The notes under the pieces were generated by a model. The model worked only from the letters and a program-made list of their open reading frames with translations. It did not search any database and was not told the DNA's origin. From Podocnemis expansa (Eukaryota > Chordata > Testudines > Podocnemididae), in NCBI GenBank assembly GCA_007922195.1, contig ML682005.1:40237178-40301177 (forward strand): a stretch of DNA of 64,000 nt. The letters are read 5' to 3'. Below, piece by piece: positions 1-10,289 of the stretch (its first letter is position 1; each line of letters opens with the position of its first letter). A program made the translations under genes and the position numbers.

Positions 1-1380
1 AGCTACTAGTAGTACACATTGCTTTGATGGGAAAGGGGAAAACTACAAATGAGGCATTTTTAAAAATATTACGTTGTTATCTGCTAACTCTGGAAAAATA
101 GCTTATGCCATAGTTTGCGAACTTGGCCGTGTCATGAGTATTTATCTCTTTGGCCTACTAAGCAGGAATAGAAAATTATGAATAAATGCTAGTGTTTTTG
201 ACCTAAACCATGTCTTGGATGTACTCACATTACCTTTTGTAGAGGCAAATATGCAAGAAGTATTATGACTATTGTTTAACTGCACTGTCCACAAGCCCAA
301 AGCACAGCATTGAATTACAGAGGACAAATGATCATATTTATGAGGAACTAATTCACAGAGAGTGAAATTTACCTCTGTGTAGAAGACCAGCACCAGACTA
401 GCACTCCTCTTAAGTCTTAAAAAATATGGTGTACATGGCACCACAAGGCTTCCTACAAAAGGAGAAATTTCTCCTCGAAAAAATTTGGGGCATGAATTCT
501 TCTTCATTACAAATCGAATTTCATTATAACTGCATTACTATAAACAGATTGTGAGTCTTTACATAACTGCCATTGTATTTACCTTGCCACTGAAAATCTG
601 TTGCCTCTGGTGTTGGACAATACGTACTTTTGGTATCGGTTCCAGCTTTCATTATATGCTGGAGAATTGCTTTTGCTCCGACTGCTACCTAAAATGCAGG
701 ATTTTCCTATGCTAATATGTACCTGTGCTTTTCCCATTAGCACCATACATGGTAAAATCCTGATTCCCAATTGCAACTGGAGTCACTTACACAATTCTTT
801 TATTGCCCAAGCCACGTAGATATTAGAGCATTTGGTCATTTTTAGTATGAGAAGAAAGCAGTGAATTATTATTGGACTTTTTACATTCCCTAGCTTTAGG
901 TTCAGTTTTTTCCACAGGTCAGATTCAGAACAGACGTTCAGTACCTGTCTCTTGTGTCCTGTTGATTTGGCATGAACCTTTTTATTATTGAAGCACATTA
1001 ATTGGATTTGTTCTTTAGTTCAGTGTAAGTGAGATGGGATGTATTGGCCTCACACTGGCATGGTGAGGGTTAAGGAGTTGTTTTGGATGCAGGATGCCAT
1101 TCCACCTCTCACCTTTAATAAGCACGCTTCCACTGGAGTTAGCATCAGTAGGGAGGAGCTCAGTTTAGGGATGACCAAGGAGGAAAGCAGTCATGTGCAG
1201 CAGCCTCTTGCAGAGAAGCCACTGGATCTCCAAATAGCTGGGACCAGGTTTCCCAGACAAGTCACTGGAAGCCATTCAACCATAGGAACCAACGGTGACA
1301 ACATGCTACTGCCAAAGGAAGGGGCTCCAGAGACGGACCAGAGACGAGCCCAGGAGCTGTCTCAAGATCAATCCATGGTG
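1..1380. other. Intergenic, no gene recognised
   Basis: Contains a 121-codon frame on the minus strand (142-507) and a 117-codon frame on the plus strand (1039-1392). Neither has a recognisable domain, splice context or codon bias that I can support as a gene. Confidence 0.6.
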
Positions 1381-2445
1381 ATAGACTCATAGGCTATGTC
1401 TACATTATGGACTTAAGTTGACTTAAACAACTCCCTCGCTATATTTAGAATTTATTAAGTCAATTAAAACAATTTCTTAAGTCAACTTAATAACTCCTGA
1501 CCTGTAAACTGACTTAAGCATTTAAGTTGACTTTCCAGAGCAGGGCCTGCCCCCTTTCCTGCCTTAGGGCATGATCAGGCTCCAAGGCCCCAGTCCAGCC
1601 CTGGGGGCCCTATCCAGCTCCTGCCATGCAGCAAGGAGCTGGGGGCCAGATCTGGCTCCCAGCCCCTTGTCGTGAGTGGCAGGGACTGGCAGATGGTTCC
1701 TGCCACCTGCAGAGAGAGGCTGGGAGCCCTGTTTGGCTCCCAGTCACTTGCTAGCAGCAGCAGGGCCCGGATGGGGCCTGGCTCCAGAGCTGATTTGGGT
1801 AGGGGCAGGAGGCAGGGCAGCCCCGGGTATATCTGCAGTATATCCATTGCAGACATACCATGAAGTCAACTTAACAAGGTTGACTTAATGTTGACCTTGT
1901 TAAGTCGACTTCCACAGGGCCCCCCACAGTAAACATAGCCATAGACTCTAAGGTCAGAAGGGACCAGTATGATCATCGGGTCTGACCTCCTGCACAATCC
2001 AGGCCTCAAAACTTCACCCACCCACTCCAGCTATAAGCCTCTAACCTATAACTGGCTATTTAAGTCATCAAATCATTCGTGAAGAACTTAAAGATGCAGA
2101 GAATTCAAAATCAGGTGAGCCATGCTTCATGCTACAGAGGAAAGCGAAAAACCCCCAGAGCCCTAACCAATCAGCCTTGGTGGAAAGTTCTTTCCTGACC
2201 CCCAAACATGGCAATCAGTTAAACCCTCAGCATGTGGGCAAGTCTCAACAGTCAGTCACCTAAGAAAGCATTCTCTGTAATAACTCAGAACTCACCACAT
2301 ATACCCTCCCTTCTTAGGCCACTTGCGTGTCCACCAGAAGTAGAGAAATATCAAAGATCATTCAGTTTCCAAAGTAGACCATCCCATCATACCATCCCCT
2401 CCATAAACTTATCAAGCTCAGTATTGAAGGCAGTTTTGTGATGAT
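1381..2445 (-). repeat. CR1 retrotransposon 3' part, antisense, split by a MITE
   Basis: The sequence AGACTCTAAGGTCAGAAGGG followed by ACCAGTATGATCATC and TCTGACCTCCTGCA is the reverse complement of a CR1 3' end. The element therefore lies on the minus strand with its 3' end at the left. The terminal part (1381-1391) is separated from the rest by the element at 1392-1940. The right boundary is uncertain because the copy is decayed. Confidence 0.65.
1392..1940. mobile_element. MITE with GGCTATGTCTACA termini inserted in CR1
   Basis: Starts GGCTATGTCTACA and ends AAACATAGCC. It is flanked by a 3-bp duplication ATA (1389-1391 and 1941-1943), which suggests a Harbinger-like origin. Subterminal AAGTTGACTTAA/TTAAGTCAACTT motifs repeat in both orientations near both ends. 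The middle (about 1540-1850) is GC-rich. It has no coding capacity. Confidence 0.7.
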
Positions 2446-3434
2446 GGACAGACTAGAACAAGCTAGGAAGTGTCCCAGAGAACACAAGTGAGGGTAACAG
2501 ACTACATCGAGGGAATAGTGGTTTGAAAGGCCTTGGGTTGAAACCTGGTGGAGCCGAGTAAAGCCAGGTTCCTTTTTCTCCCCTTCCTTTATGCTGTAGC
2601 TGCTAAGCAAGGCAGCCTTGAACTTTTGCTGTATGATGGCACTACCTGTTGTTCAACAATAAAGTAAATCAGGGATTCCTCTTAGATGGACATGTCAAGC
2701 CCTCAAGTACAATGAGTCTGTATCTCAGATGCTAACTGTAAGCATAACTAAATCTGTTTCAAATAATCCAAGATTATTTATTTAGAGTTATAAAGCACAA
2801 ATGCTAGGAGCTCTATTCCAAGATCTGGGTTTGGGTGTCTCTTGGAAGACTTAAATTTGCAAAAATCACAGAAATTACATAGAACTACTTAAATCCTTTG
2901 CCATTGACCATCATAAGCACCTGGCTCAAAACTTAACTGTCCCATTCCAAAAATTAAGCCCTACAATCACTTCTCCAGAAGCTTAAGAAAAAAAGATTAA
3001 TTAATTTTGCAGCATAGCTAGAGCTTAATAAGGTGTGTTCTGGAGTTAAGGTGGTCATTGCAAAGAATGCCCTGCTTTTGCAGTCTCCTGACAGCTTCCA
3101 TATTGATGGAAATCCATTTTGAGTGCCTTCACTGAATGGCAACCATCGGAGAATTATGTGGGAAGCGAGTCTGTCCATAGTTTATCTAGACTTCATGGCA
3201 GTAAAGGTCATCATTGATACCTCGAATCAGATCACCAAGCAGTGCAACTCAAAAAGCATTGGTATTTGAATTGAATCGAATCGAGTCATAGGGTTGGAAG
3301 TTACGTGCTGTCAGTTTAAGATTGTCTGGTTAATAAGCAGATGCCACATTTGTGAACAGCATCAGCTTCTGAATGGTCTCAAGGTGTAGCCCAAACCAGA
3401 GTGCATTACCAAAGTCTGTAGTTGTCACCTTAAC
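2446..3434. other. Intergenic, no gene recognised
   Basis: Plain sequence. The part at 3320-3420 resembles a widespread decayed interspersed repeat that I cannot classify. A short GAATC-rich run lies at about 3269-3287. Confidence 0.5.
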
Positions 3435-3622
3435 TAGTGGTTTTCAAACCACAGAGTGGGACCCAATACTAGGTCACAGACACTCAGATACTGGCTTGCA
3501 GTGCCCCTTGCTGCTGCTGCCACAAGACTAGAATGCATTGTTCAAAGATGTAACTGTTGGGTCACAGGCACAAATGATTATTTTTCAACTGAGTCCTGAA
3601 GAAAAAAGTTTGAAAACCACTG
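3435..3622. mobile_element. hAT-type non-autonomous transposon
   Basis: The terminal inverted repeats TAGTGGTTTTCAAAC and GTTTGAAAACCACTG are nearly perfect. The flanking 8-mers are only weakly alike, so the copy is old. Confidence 0.7.
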
Positions 3623-4984
3623 ACTTAGAGAATAAAGAAGCGTAACTTACCAGACAGCATAGCCCCAGATGCAAAGTTGAAGGGTACAGTCACATTACCA
3701 AAATCTTTGAGGCTTGGTGTTGGGAAGGAGAGGACTGAGGAGATGTGATGGAGGCACAACATATTACATCCCGAAAATCTACATTAAAAGAATATTAAAG
3801 ATGCAAAGTCAAGCATTCATTAGTTAGGAAATGACAGAAATAAGGTTTAACTGTGAAACTAGTTCTCTTCTTTGTGTGCATTAAGATACAATTAATCGTG
3901 TTCATGTATTATGTTTCCTTCCCCACACTTTTGCACAGTTAAATAAGTGCTTTATAAAGGTTTCACACCATTCTTTAAAGTATCCAGGACTGGCTGCTGT
4001 CAGAACAGATGCAAGGTTGTGTTTTTTGGCATGGAAGCTTGTATGTCATGCTTCTATATGTATTCATTGGGTTGGAAGGGTGCAAACTTTTGTCTAATAT
4101 GTCAGGACTGAAGTCTGCAATAAGTGTATTTTTGGTTTCAGTTGGAACAGAAATTCTAAGCAAGAAAAGATAATTGCAGACACAACTTTTGAACTACATC
4201 TCATGTAACTGATGCCTGGGAGTAGGCCAAGTTGATTTAATGTTAAGGCCTTTAAGAGATGGAACAACATTTCATTTTTCTAAGACAAGTGCAAGTCAGT
4301 TGTGGCCAACTGTGAATATCTAGTGCAGTTTTTGCACTTCCCTTCAATCTAGGACAAAGAAATGTTTTTCTGCTCAGGATAGTTAGTGAATTACTCATTT
4401 ATCTTTCCTATCAAAAGAGTGATTATTTATATGGCTGCAAATATATTTTATTTGGTGCCTGTGTAGTGGATTGCTACTATTGTTCAAGCTTCTTAAAACA
4501 TAAACTTGGAAAATGTGATAAGTAGAAAAGTCAAGGTTGTGTATAGAAATGCATTTCTTACATTATTTACAATTTTCTGTTGACTGTGATGCCTACTAAT
4601 GTGGACTTAACTCCCATATTCTTCAAAGCTCTCTGACTCTTACAAGATAAATGGGTATTTAAATTGCAGGAAGCAGTTTGCTGGGTTGCATTAAAATTAA
4701 TGAAAATCTTGCAGCTTCAACTGTGGTAGACAGAACAATGGGAAATATTTAGCTCTGGGACTAATTAATAAAACAGGGGAATTGAATGCATGGGGGCAAA
4801 TTTATCAGAAATCGATTTGGCCCATCCAAAACAAATGGTATAATCATATATTTTGTGCATCTAGTGATGTTAAATTTCCACATAATACTGTTCTCTAGAC
4901 ACTCATGAGCATTGAACACAGCCTCATCAAGCCCTACTTATTCAAACATGCGCCTTTGTCAGACACAGTGAACAAGATATGATA
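3623..4984. other. Intergenic, nothing recognised
   Basis: AT-rich sequence with no repeat family or coding signal that I can support. Confidence 0.5.
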
Positions 4985-4986
4985 TA

Positions 4987-5618
4987 CAGTCCATCCTCGA
5001 TTTTCTGGTCCTCGATTTTCCAGACTTTGGAAGATCCGGACTGTCCCCACTGCCCTGCTGCCAGCTTCCCCGAACCCTTCCATAATTCCCCCTCACCTTG
5101 CCGCCAGTGCCCTGCACTCCACCAAGCCCGGTGGGGAAGAAACCCCCCACCCCTGGTGGACCATGCTGTGGCTGCGGCGGCTGTGACTCACCAGGACCAG
5201 GCTGGATGGGTGCTTTCCCCCGCCGCGGCCACAATGCAGCAAAGGCTGGGTGGGCGGCCGCTTCCGCTGCCGTGGCCAGAGCCTGGGCAGGAGGAGTGCT
5301 TTCCCTGCCACAGCCATAACACAGCAAAGGATGGGTGGGGGAGCCGCTTCTGCTGCTGCAGCCAGAGCCTAGGTGGGAGGGGTGCCGCAGCGGGGGAAAG
5401 CACCTCTCCTGCCCAGGCTCTGGCCATGGCAGCAGAAGCAGGCCCCTGCCTGGCCTTTGCTGCGTTGTGGCCAGTGGCAGGGAAAGCATCCCTCCACTGT
5501 GCCACCAGCTCCCTGTGCTGCCCTAGGCTACCCCCCCCCCCAGCTTTCAATCTTCCGGACTTTCACAAATTCAGACACCTCCTCCCCCCATATAGTCCAG
5601 GAAATCGAGGATGGACTG
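4987..5618. mobile_element. Tc1/mariner (Tigger/pogo-like) non-autonomous element with GC-rich core
   Basis: The inverted ends are CAGTCCATCCTCGATTTTCT on the left and the reverse complement of CAGTCCATCCTCGATTTCCT on the right. They are flanked by TA duplications (4985-4986, 5619-5620). The core (about 5040-5540) is very GC-rich and contains several imperfect copies, direct and inverted, of a unit around GCCAGAGCCTGGGCAGGAG. This opens frames of 60-234 codons on both strands; these are by-products, not genes. Confidence 0.8.
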
Positions 5619-5764
5619 TATCCTTTTTATCACTACTGGGTTTTGACAGTGATTTTATTATTGCATATAATAGAATGCTTTAGGGCCAAATTCTGGTATT
5701 CTTACTCATGGGGGGCAGAGGAAGAGGTAGTTTCAAGAAGAGAGAGCACAGTGAAGTGGATTAA

Positions 5765-5975
5765 TCATGGAACTAGAAGTTGGCCTCTGCTACAAGTTTG
5801 TCATGTAGCCTCTGGTAAATCATGTAACTCAATCTGCCTCTGTTCACCCAATCTGTAAAATGGGAATAATTATACTTGCTTACCTACTAACCTATCTGAC
5901 AAAGATGCTGTGATTATTAAATAGCTGGTTAGAGTTGTTAAAGCCATGTCAGAATGGAAATACTAAATAAGTGAT
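5765..5975 (+). repeat. MIR-type SINE
   Basis: Contains the characteristic string CCAATCTGTAAAATGGGAAT, followed by AATTATACTTGCTTACCTAC and a GTGATTATTAAAT tail. Confidence 0.7.
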
Positions 5976-6119
5976 AAGTAATATTTTTCAGTCAGGTCAG
6001 GTGATTTTTATAAGTAAGCCAATATCAGCATTCTCTGGCCAGTCTGGAAATATTCACTGTCCTTTGTTTCTTCCATGGATTTTTAAACTCTGTGAATATT
6101 GTGAAACTGAAATGAGAGT

Positions 6120-6410
6120 TCCAAAGGGGCAGCTGTCTTAGTCTAGTTCAGCAAAAGAAGCAAGGAGTCCTGTGGCACTCTAAAGACTAACAAATTTATT
6201 TATCGCATGAGCTTTCGTGGGAGAAAATCCCACTTTGTCAGACGCTTTGAAGATGGGGGAATTTACAGAATGGGATTATCTTCATCCCATTCTGTAAATT
6301 CCCCCATCTTCAAAGCATCTGACAAAGTGGGATTTTCTCCCACGAAAGCTAATGCGATAAAAAATCTGTTAGTCTTTAGAGTGCCACAGGACTCCTTGCT
6401 TCTTTTGCTG
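6120..6410. mobile_element. Foldback Penelope-like terminal fragment with hammerhead-like motifs
   Basis: Two arms, 6149-6275 and 6285-6410, are near-perfect reverse complements around a 9-base loop TTATCTTCA. Flanking copies of AAATGAGAGT (6110-6119 and 6411-6420) form a target-site duplication of 10-13 bp. Each arm carries the GTGGG...CCCACGAAAGC motif of the family; here the ribozyme core reads CTGACAA, one base off the required CTGANGA. Confidence 0.75.
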
Positions 6411-6424
6411 AAATGAGAGTGAAT

Positions 6425-9400
6425 ATTTCCAGTGCTAGAGTGTATTTAAAACTGAAGTACCATACATTTTTTCTGCAAAGATACAGTGCAATGGAGGGAT
6501 TTGGGCTGGTCCTAATAAACCCTGTAAATGGAAGTGAGCCAGCCAAAAATGAGCATTTTTAGTTCACTGTACTAATGATATTGTTTCAAAATTTTCTGAA
6601 ATGATTGGCATGGCTGAGTAGAATAGCTGTTCGCTAAACAGTCCCCTAAAATGTGGATTGCAGGCAGGCTAATGGACATGTGCATATTTCTACATGCAAT
6701 TAGATCTGCTAAATAAATGTCATGTATTAGCAATCCAGAATAGCAGGCTGGCTGTTGACCATCCCTGGAGTCTACGTTCTCGAAGGCCTTATGAAATCAG
6801 GCTGGTAGCTCATGAAAAGTATAGTACTGTTCCCACATGTCTAATACAAAACTTCAGGAAATTGTACACATTTCTTACAGTAGCACTCACCAACAAGACT
6901 CATTTTTTCAGTAGAAAGACAGTTAGAAACACCTATTAAAGAGCTACTACCCTCACATGGGCTAGAATTTCACAGTAATGAAGTAGTCTGGTGCATGAAC
7001 CCCACACTGCCCTTTACATTTCAAAGCAAGAAGATCAGCAAAACATCATACAGCCCCCCTTTGCATCAGACTAGTAGGGAGGGAAATTTGCCTCCTAAAG
7101 ATGAGTGAAATTAAAGACAGATGAGAAAAGCCAGAAGATCAGCAAAACTGGATTAAGGTGAAAAGGCTGTCCAGTCACTGCGTGACCTAGTGTAGAAGGA
7201 CAGTAGATTCCTAAGACTCTTCAGGCAAAGGGTGTGAAGGTTAAGAGTGACCTGTACTTGCATATATCTGAAAAGCAACAATGTCGGTAGCTGATTTTCA
7301 AGAATATGTAGCATAGTTCCTGGATCTTGTACAACTCTTTGAACTTGTGTGCTCCATAAATGACTCCTTCTTTGCAGCTTCTTATATCAGTTGTTGTTGG
7401 GAGTATAGGAGAGAGTGGACCATTCCCCCAAGAAGACGGCACAGGAAGGCGAAGAAGGTGTCTAGTGGGTGTAGAGTTGGAGGGACTTGAGATCTGTGTC
7501 CCCCAATGTTTTGTTAATTAAGAGAAGCTTTTAATATGCATCTATACTGAGTCAAAACTTCAACATTCCTTGAGGGCCACCTGCCTTCACTGCTGCAGAA
7601 CACAAAAATATTGCAGTGCCTAATGCTTTGTTTTTAACCTCACTTCCCAGTGACAGTGGTCATAACTTGTTAGATAGTTCAACAGAGGAGTTACATGTTC
7701 ACAGCCTATACCTCACATGTTTCATTGTTGGACACCATTGTCTGGATAATTCATTGTGTAACATCTGTGATTAAATCTGGCTGGATGGCTACAAGAGAGT
7801 ACTACTGTTTGGGTTCCAGGACTGGATGGGCTCTTCCCCAGCCTTAGGGGAGTAGCTACAGAGCCCAGGACTCAACTGATTAACAGGAGACAACAAATGA
7901 AAAACCAGGAACAGGTGTGAAGGTCAAAGAACTAAATGGAGAGAGCCTGAAAAGAACATTAAATATAGAATCCTGGACAGCATCAACTTTTCCTCAAAAG
8001 TAACAAAGGAGTCAGCAGAGGTGGCCCATAGCAACCGTGCCTGAATGTGTGATCACACAGAGGAACAGAAATAGGCCCCACAGTTTCAAAGCACCTCCTC
8101 AACCGGCATCTTCTCTCTGGTGTTATAGATGACCATCTTGGCCAAAGTGAGGAGGAGGTTGATGGGGTAGTCCTGCAACTTTGTCAGCCCTAGAATGTTA
8201 AAGGCCTTTTTTCCTACAGGCTGGGGAAAGATTACTGTAGTTCAGTTGGTGGCAGCTGAGCCCAATTAAAGGCTGTCCCAGGCTGTTAAAACCCCACCTC
8301 TTCCAAAGAGTAGCAGAGAGAGACTTAAACTATCAGAAGTCTTGTAATGGTAGGGAGAGCGTTCTCCTCAGTGCAAAAGACAGAACTTCTCCCTAGAGGG
8401 GGAAACACAAAGGCACCAAAATGCAGGCACCAGCTTGGAGGAAGGACTGATACAACTCCTCCCCCAGATTGCACCACCAAGACTACAACCCCACTGAAAG
8501 AGCCAAGGAAAGATACTGCATTCAGACTTAAAATGCCCTCCCCATCTGTGTTATGTTGACTCCTTGGAATTTACTTCTGTTTGGGGAGAAATCAAAACAA
8601 AATACCAAGAGATTGCAAATCCATAAAAAGAACTCTAACCTAAAATCACTAGGATTGACTGAGCTATCCACTAATAGTCTATCTCTATTGCTATGGCAAT
8701 GAGCTAAAATCTGTTGCTACAGCAACCTCGGCAATTAAGCAAGACACAAAACACACAACACTCTTCCTCTGTTGAGGTGGCAGGCATTCCTCAAGCCTAA
8801 GCCAAGGCCCACCCCAAACACTCTAGGAAAGAGGCAGAGAGGGGAGAGGCAAAAAGACTCATCCAGGGTGGGGCAGGTTTACTTCAGGCCCATCCTGCCA
8901 GAGGAGGCAGCCCTAGTCCACCAAAACTGAGGGGTGCCTTGCCACACAAGCTTTTGATCTTAATCAGTTTGTCAGTATAAATAAATATATGTGCTTCAGA
9001 TAACAGTAATCTCACTTAAGGTGGACATTCTGTGGACATTCAGGTAAGAGGGACCTAAGAAATTATGTCTATGATTGCCCAGTAGAGTAAACTATCTGGA
9101 ATAAACAGCATATGCACAGATATCCCCCCATTTATTGGTTGAGCACTAGTACTCAGGGAAAGTTCAGATCTGGAAACTGTTTCTCTGCTGAATGGCAGAG
9201 CGATTTGAAACATGATTCACTGCCTAGCTGATGGTTAGAGATGGAGATCAGTAGGCATTGAAGACAGAGTGCTTGTATTCTAAACGTCCAGTGAAATATT
9301 CTAATTGAACCACAAGTTACTGGGCTCAGTGCAGGAATCCCTGGTGAAGTTCTCTTGCCTGTTAGTGGAGGTCAGACTAGAATGATCTAACAGTCTCTTC

Positions 9401-9980
9401 TGGCCATAAAATCTGTGAACTCAAGAATTTTGAAGACCTTGAAATGCTTTAGAAAACCTTCCAGAAGACTGATTCATCATGAAGAATCTTTTGTTTTATC
9501 CTTATCATTATAATCTAATGAGCATAAAGCAAAATACATCTCTGTGCTGCCTTACACTGAGAGCCCAGCACAGTCCTCTTAAAGTGCCCGCATTCCAATG
9601 GAATGCTATCCGCTGCCAGCACATGGAGGTTGGAGCAGCCAGATGTGAAAATGGTGGGTTTTCTTAAAAAAAGCTTCATCTCAGAAAAATGCACTGACTC
9701 AACTGTTCAGTTGGGTTCATAGTTTCATGCAGGCATCTGTGTTACACACCAACTAAACTGGTTTAAAATTGTTGTTTTGTCCAAGGCAAAGGCTTTGTAG
9801 CCAACTGACAGGGCTACGTGGTTAGCCAAATGCTAACTTGAGCAACCCTAAAAAAGAGACTGAATCATAGAGACAGATTTAATTTACACATTGAAGAAGC
9901 AATGGAGCTTGCATTAGAAGAAACACTAGACAACAAAATATCAAGGTGATATTTCACAGTCTGCTTATAAAAAAACATCC
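6425..9980. other. Intergenic, no gene recognised
   Basis: Mostly plain sequence. The part at about 8070-8300 resembles a decayed retroelement reading antisense that I cannot classify. No exon-like frames with splice context were found. Confidence 0.5.
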
Positions 9981-9983
9981 TAT

Positions 9984-10284
9984 GAGTATGTCTACTTTGC
10001 AGAGAAAAAAAACCTGACAATTCTCAGATCTCAGGTCAATTGATTCAGGCTCACAGGGCTCAGGCTGCAGGGCAAAATATAGCAGGGCAGACATTCACAG
10101 TAAGGCTGGAGCCCAGGCTTTGAAACCTTGCTATGGGAGAGTGTATCGGAGCCCAGGCCTCAGCCCAAGTGTATCTATCTGTATTGCTGTTTTTAGCATC
10201 ACAGTCTGAGCCATGTGAGTCCCTGTCAATTGACCTAGGCTCCAAGACTTGACCTCACAGGTATTTCTTTGTGCAGATATACCC
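9984..10284. mobile_element. MITE with GTATGTCTAC termini
   Basis: Left end GAGTATGTCTACTTTGCAG and right end TTTGTGCAGATATACCC are imperfect inverted repeats of the TATGTCTACACTGCA type. Non-coding. Confidence 0.6.
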
Positions 10285-10289
10285 TAAAA

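Noticed and set aside
142..507. 121-codon frame on the minus strand
   Set aside because: No recognisable domain, no splice context, and expected occasionally by chance in 64 kb.
1039..1392. 117-codon frame on the plus strand
   Set aside because: No recognisable domain; it ends at the CR1/MITE junction and has no upstream promoter or splice sites that I can defend.
4959..5858. Frames of 60-234 codons on both strands
   Set aside because: They lie in the GC-rich, internally repeated core of a DNA transposon; frames open on both strands over the same bases and have no domains.
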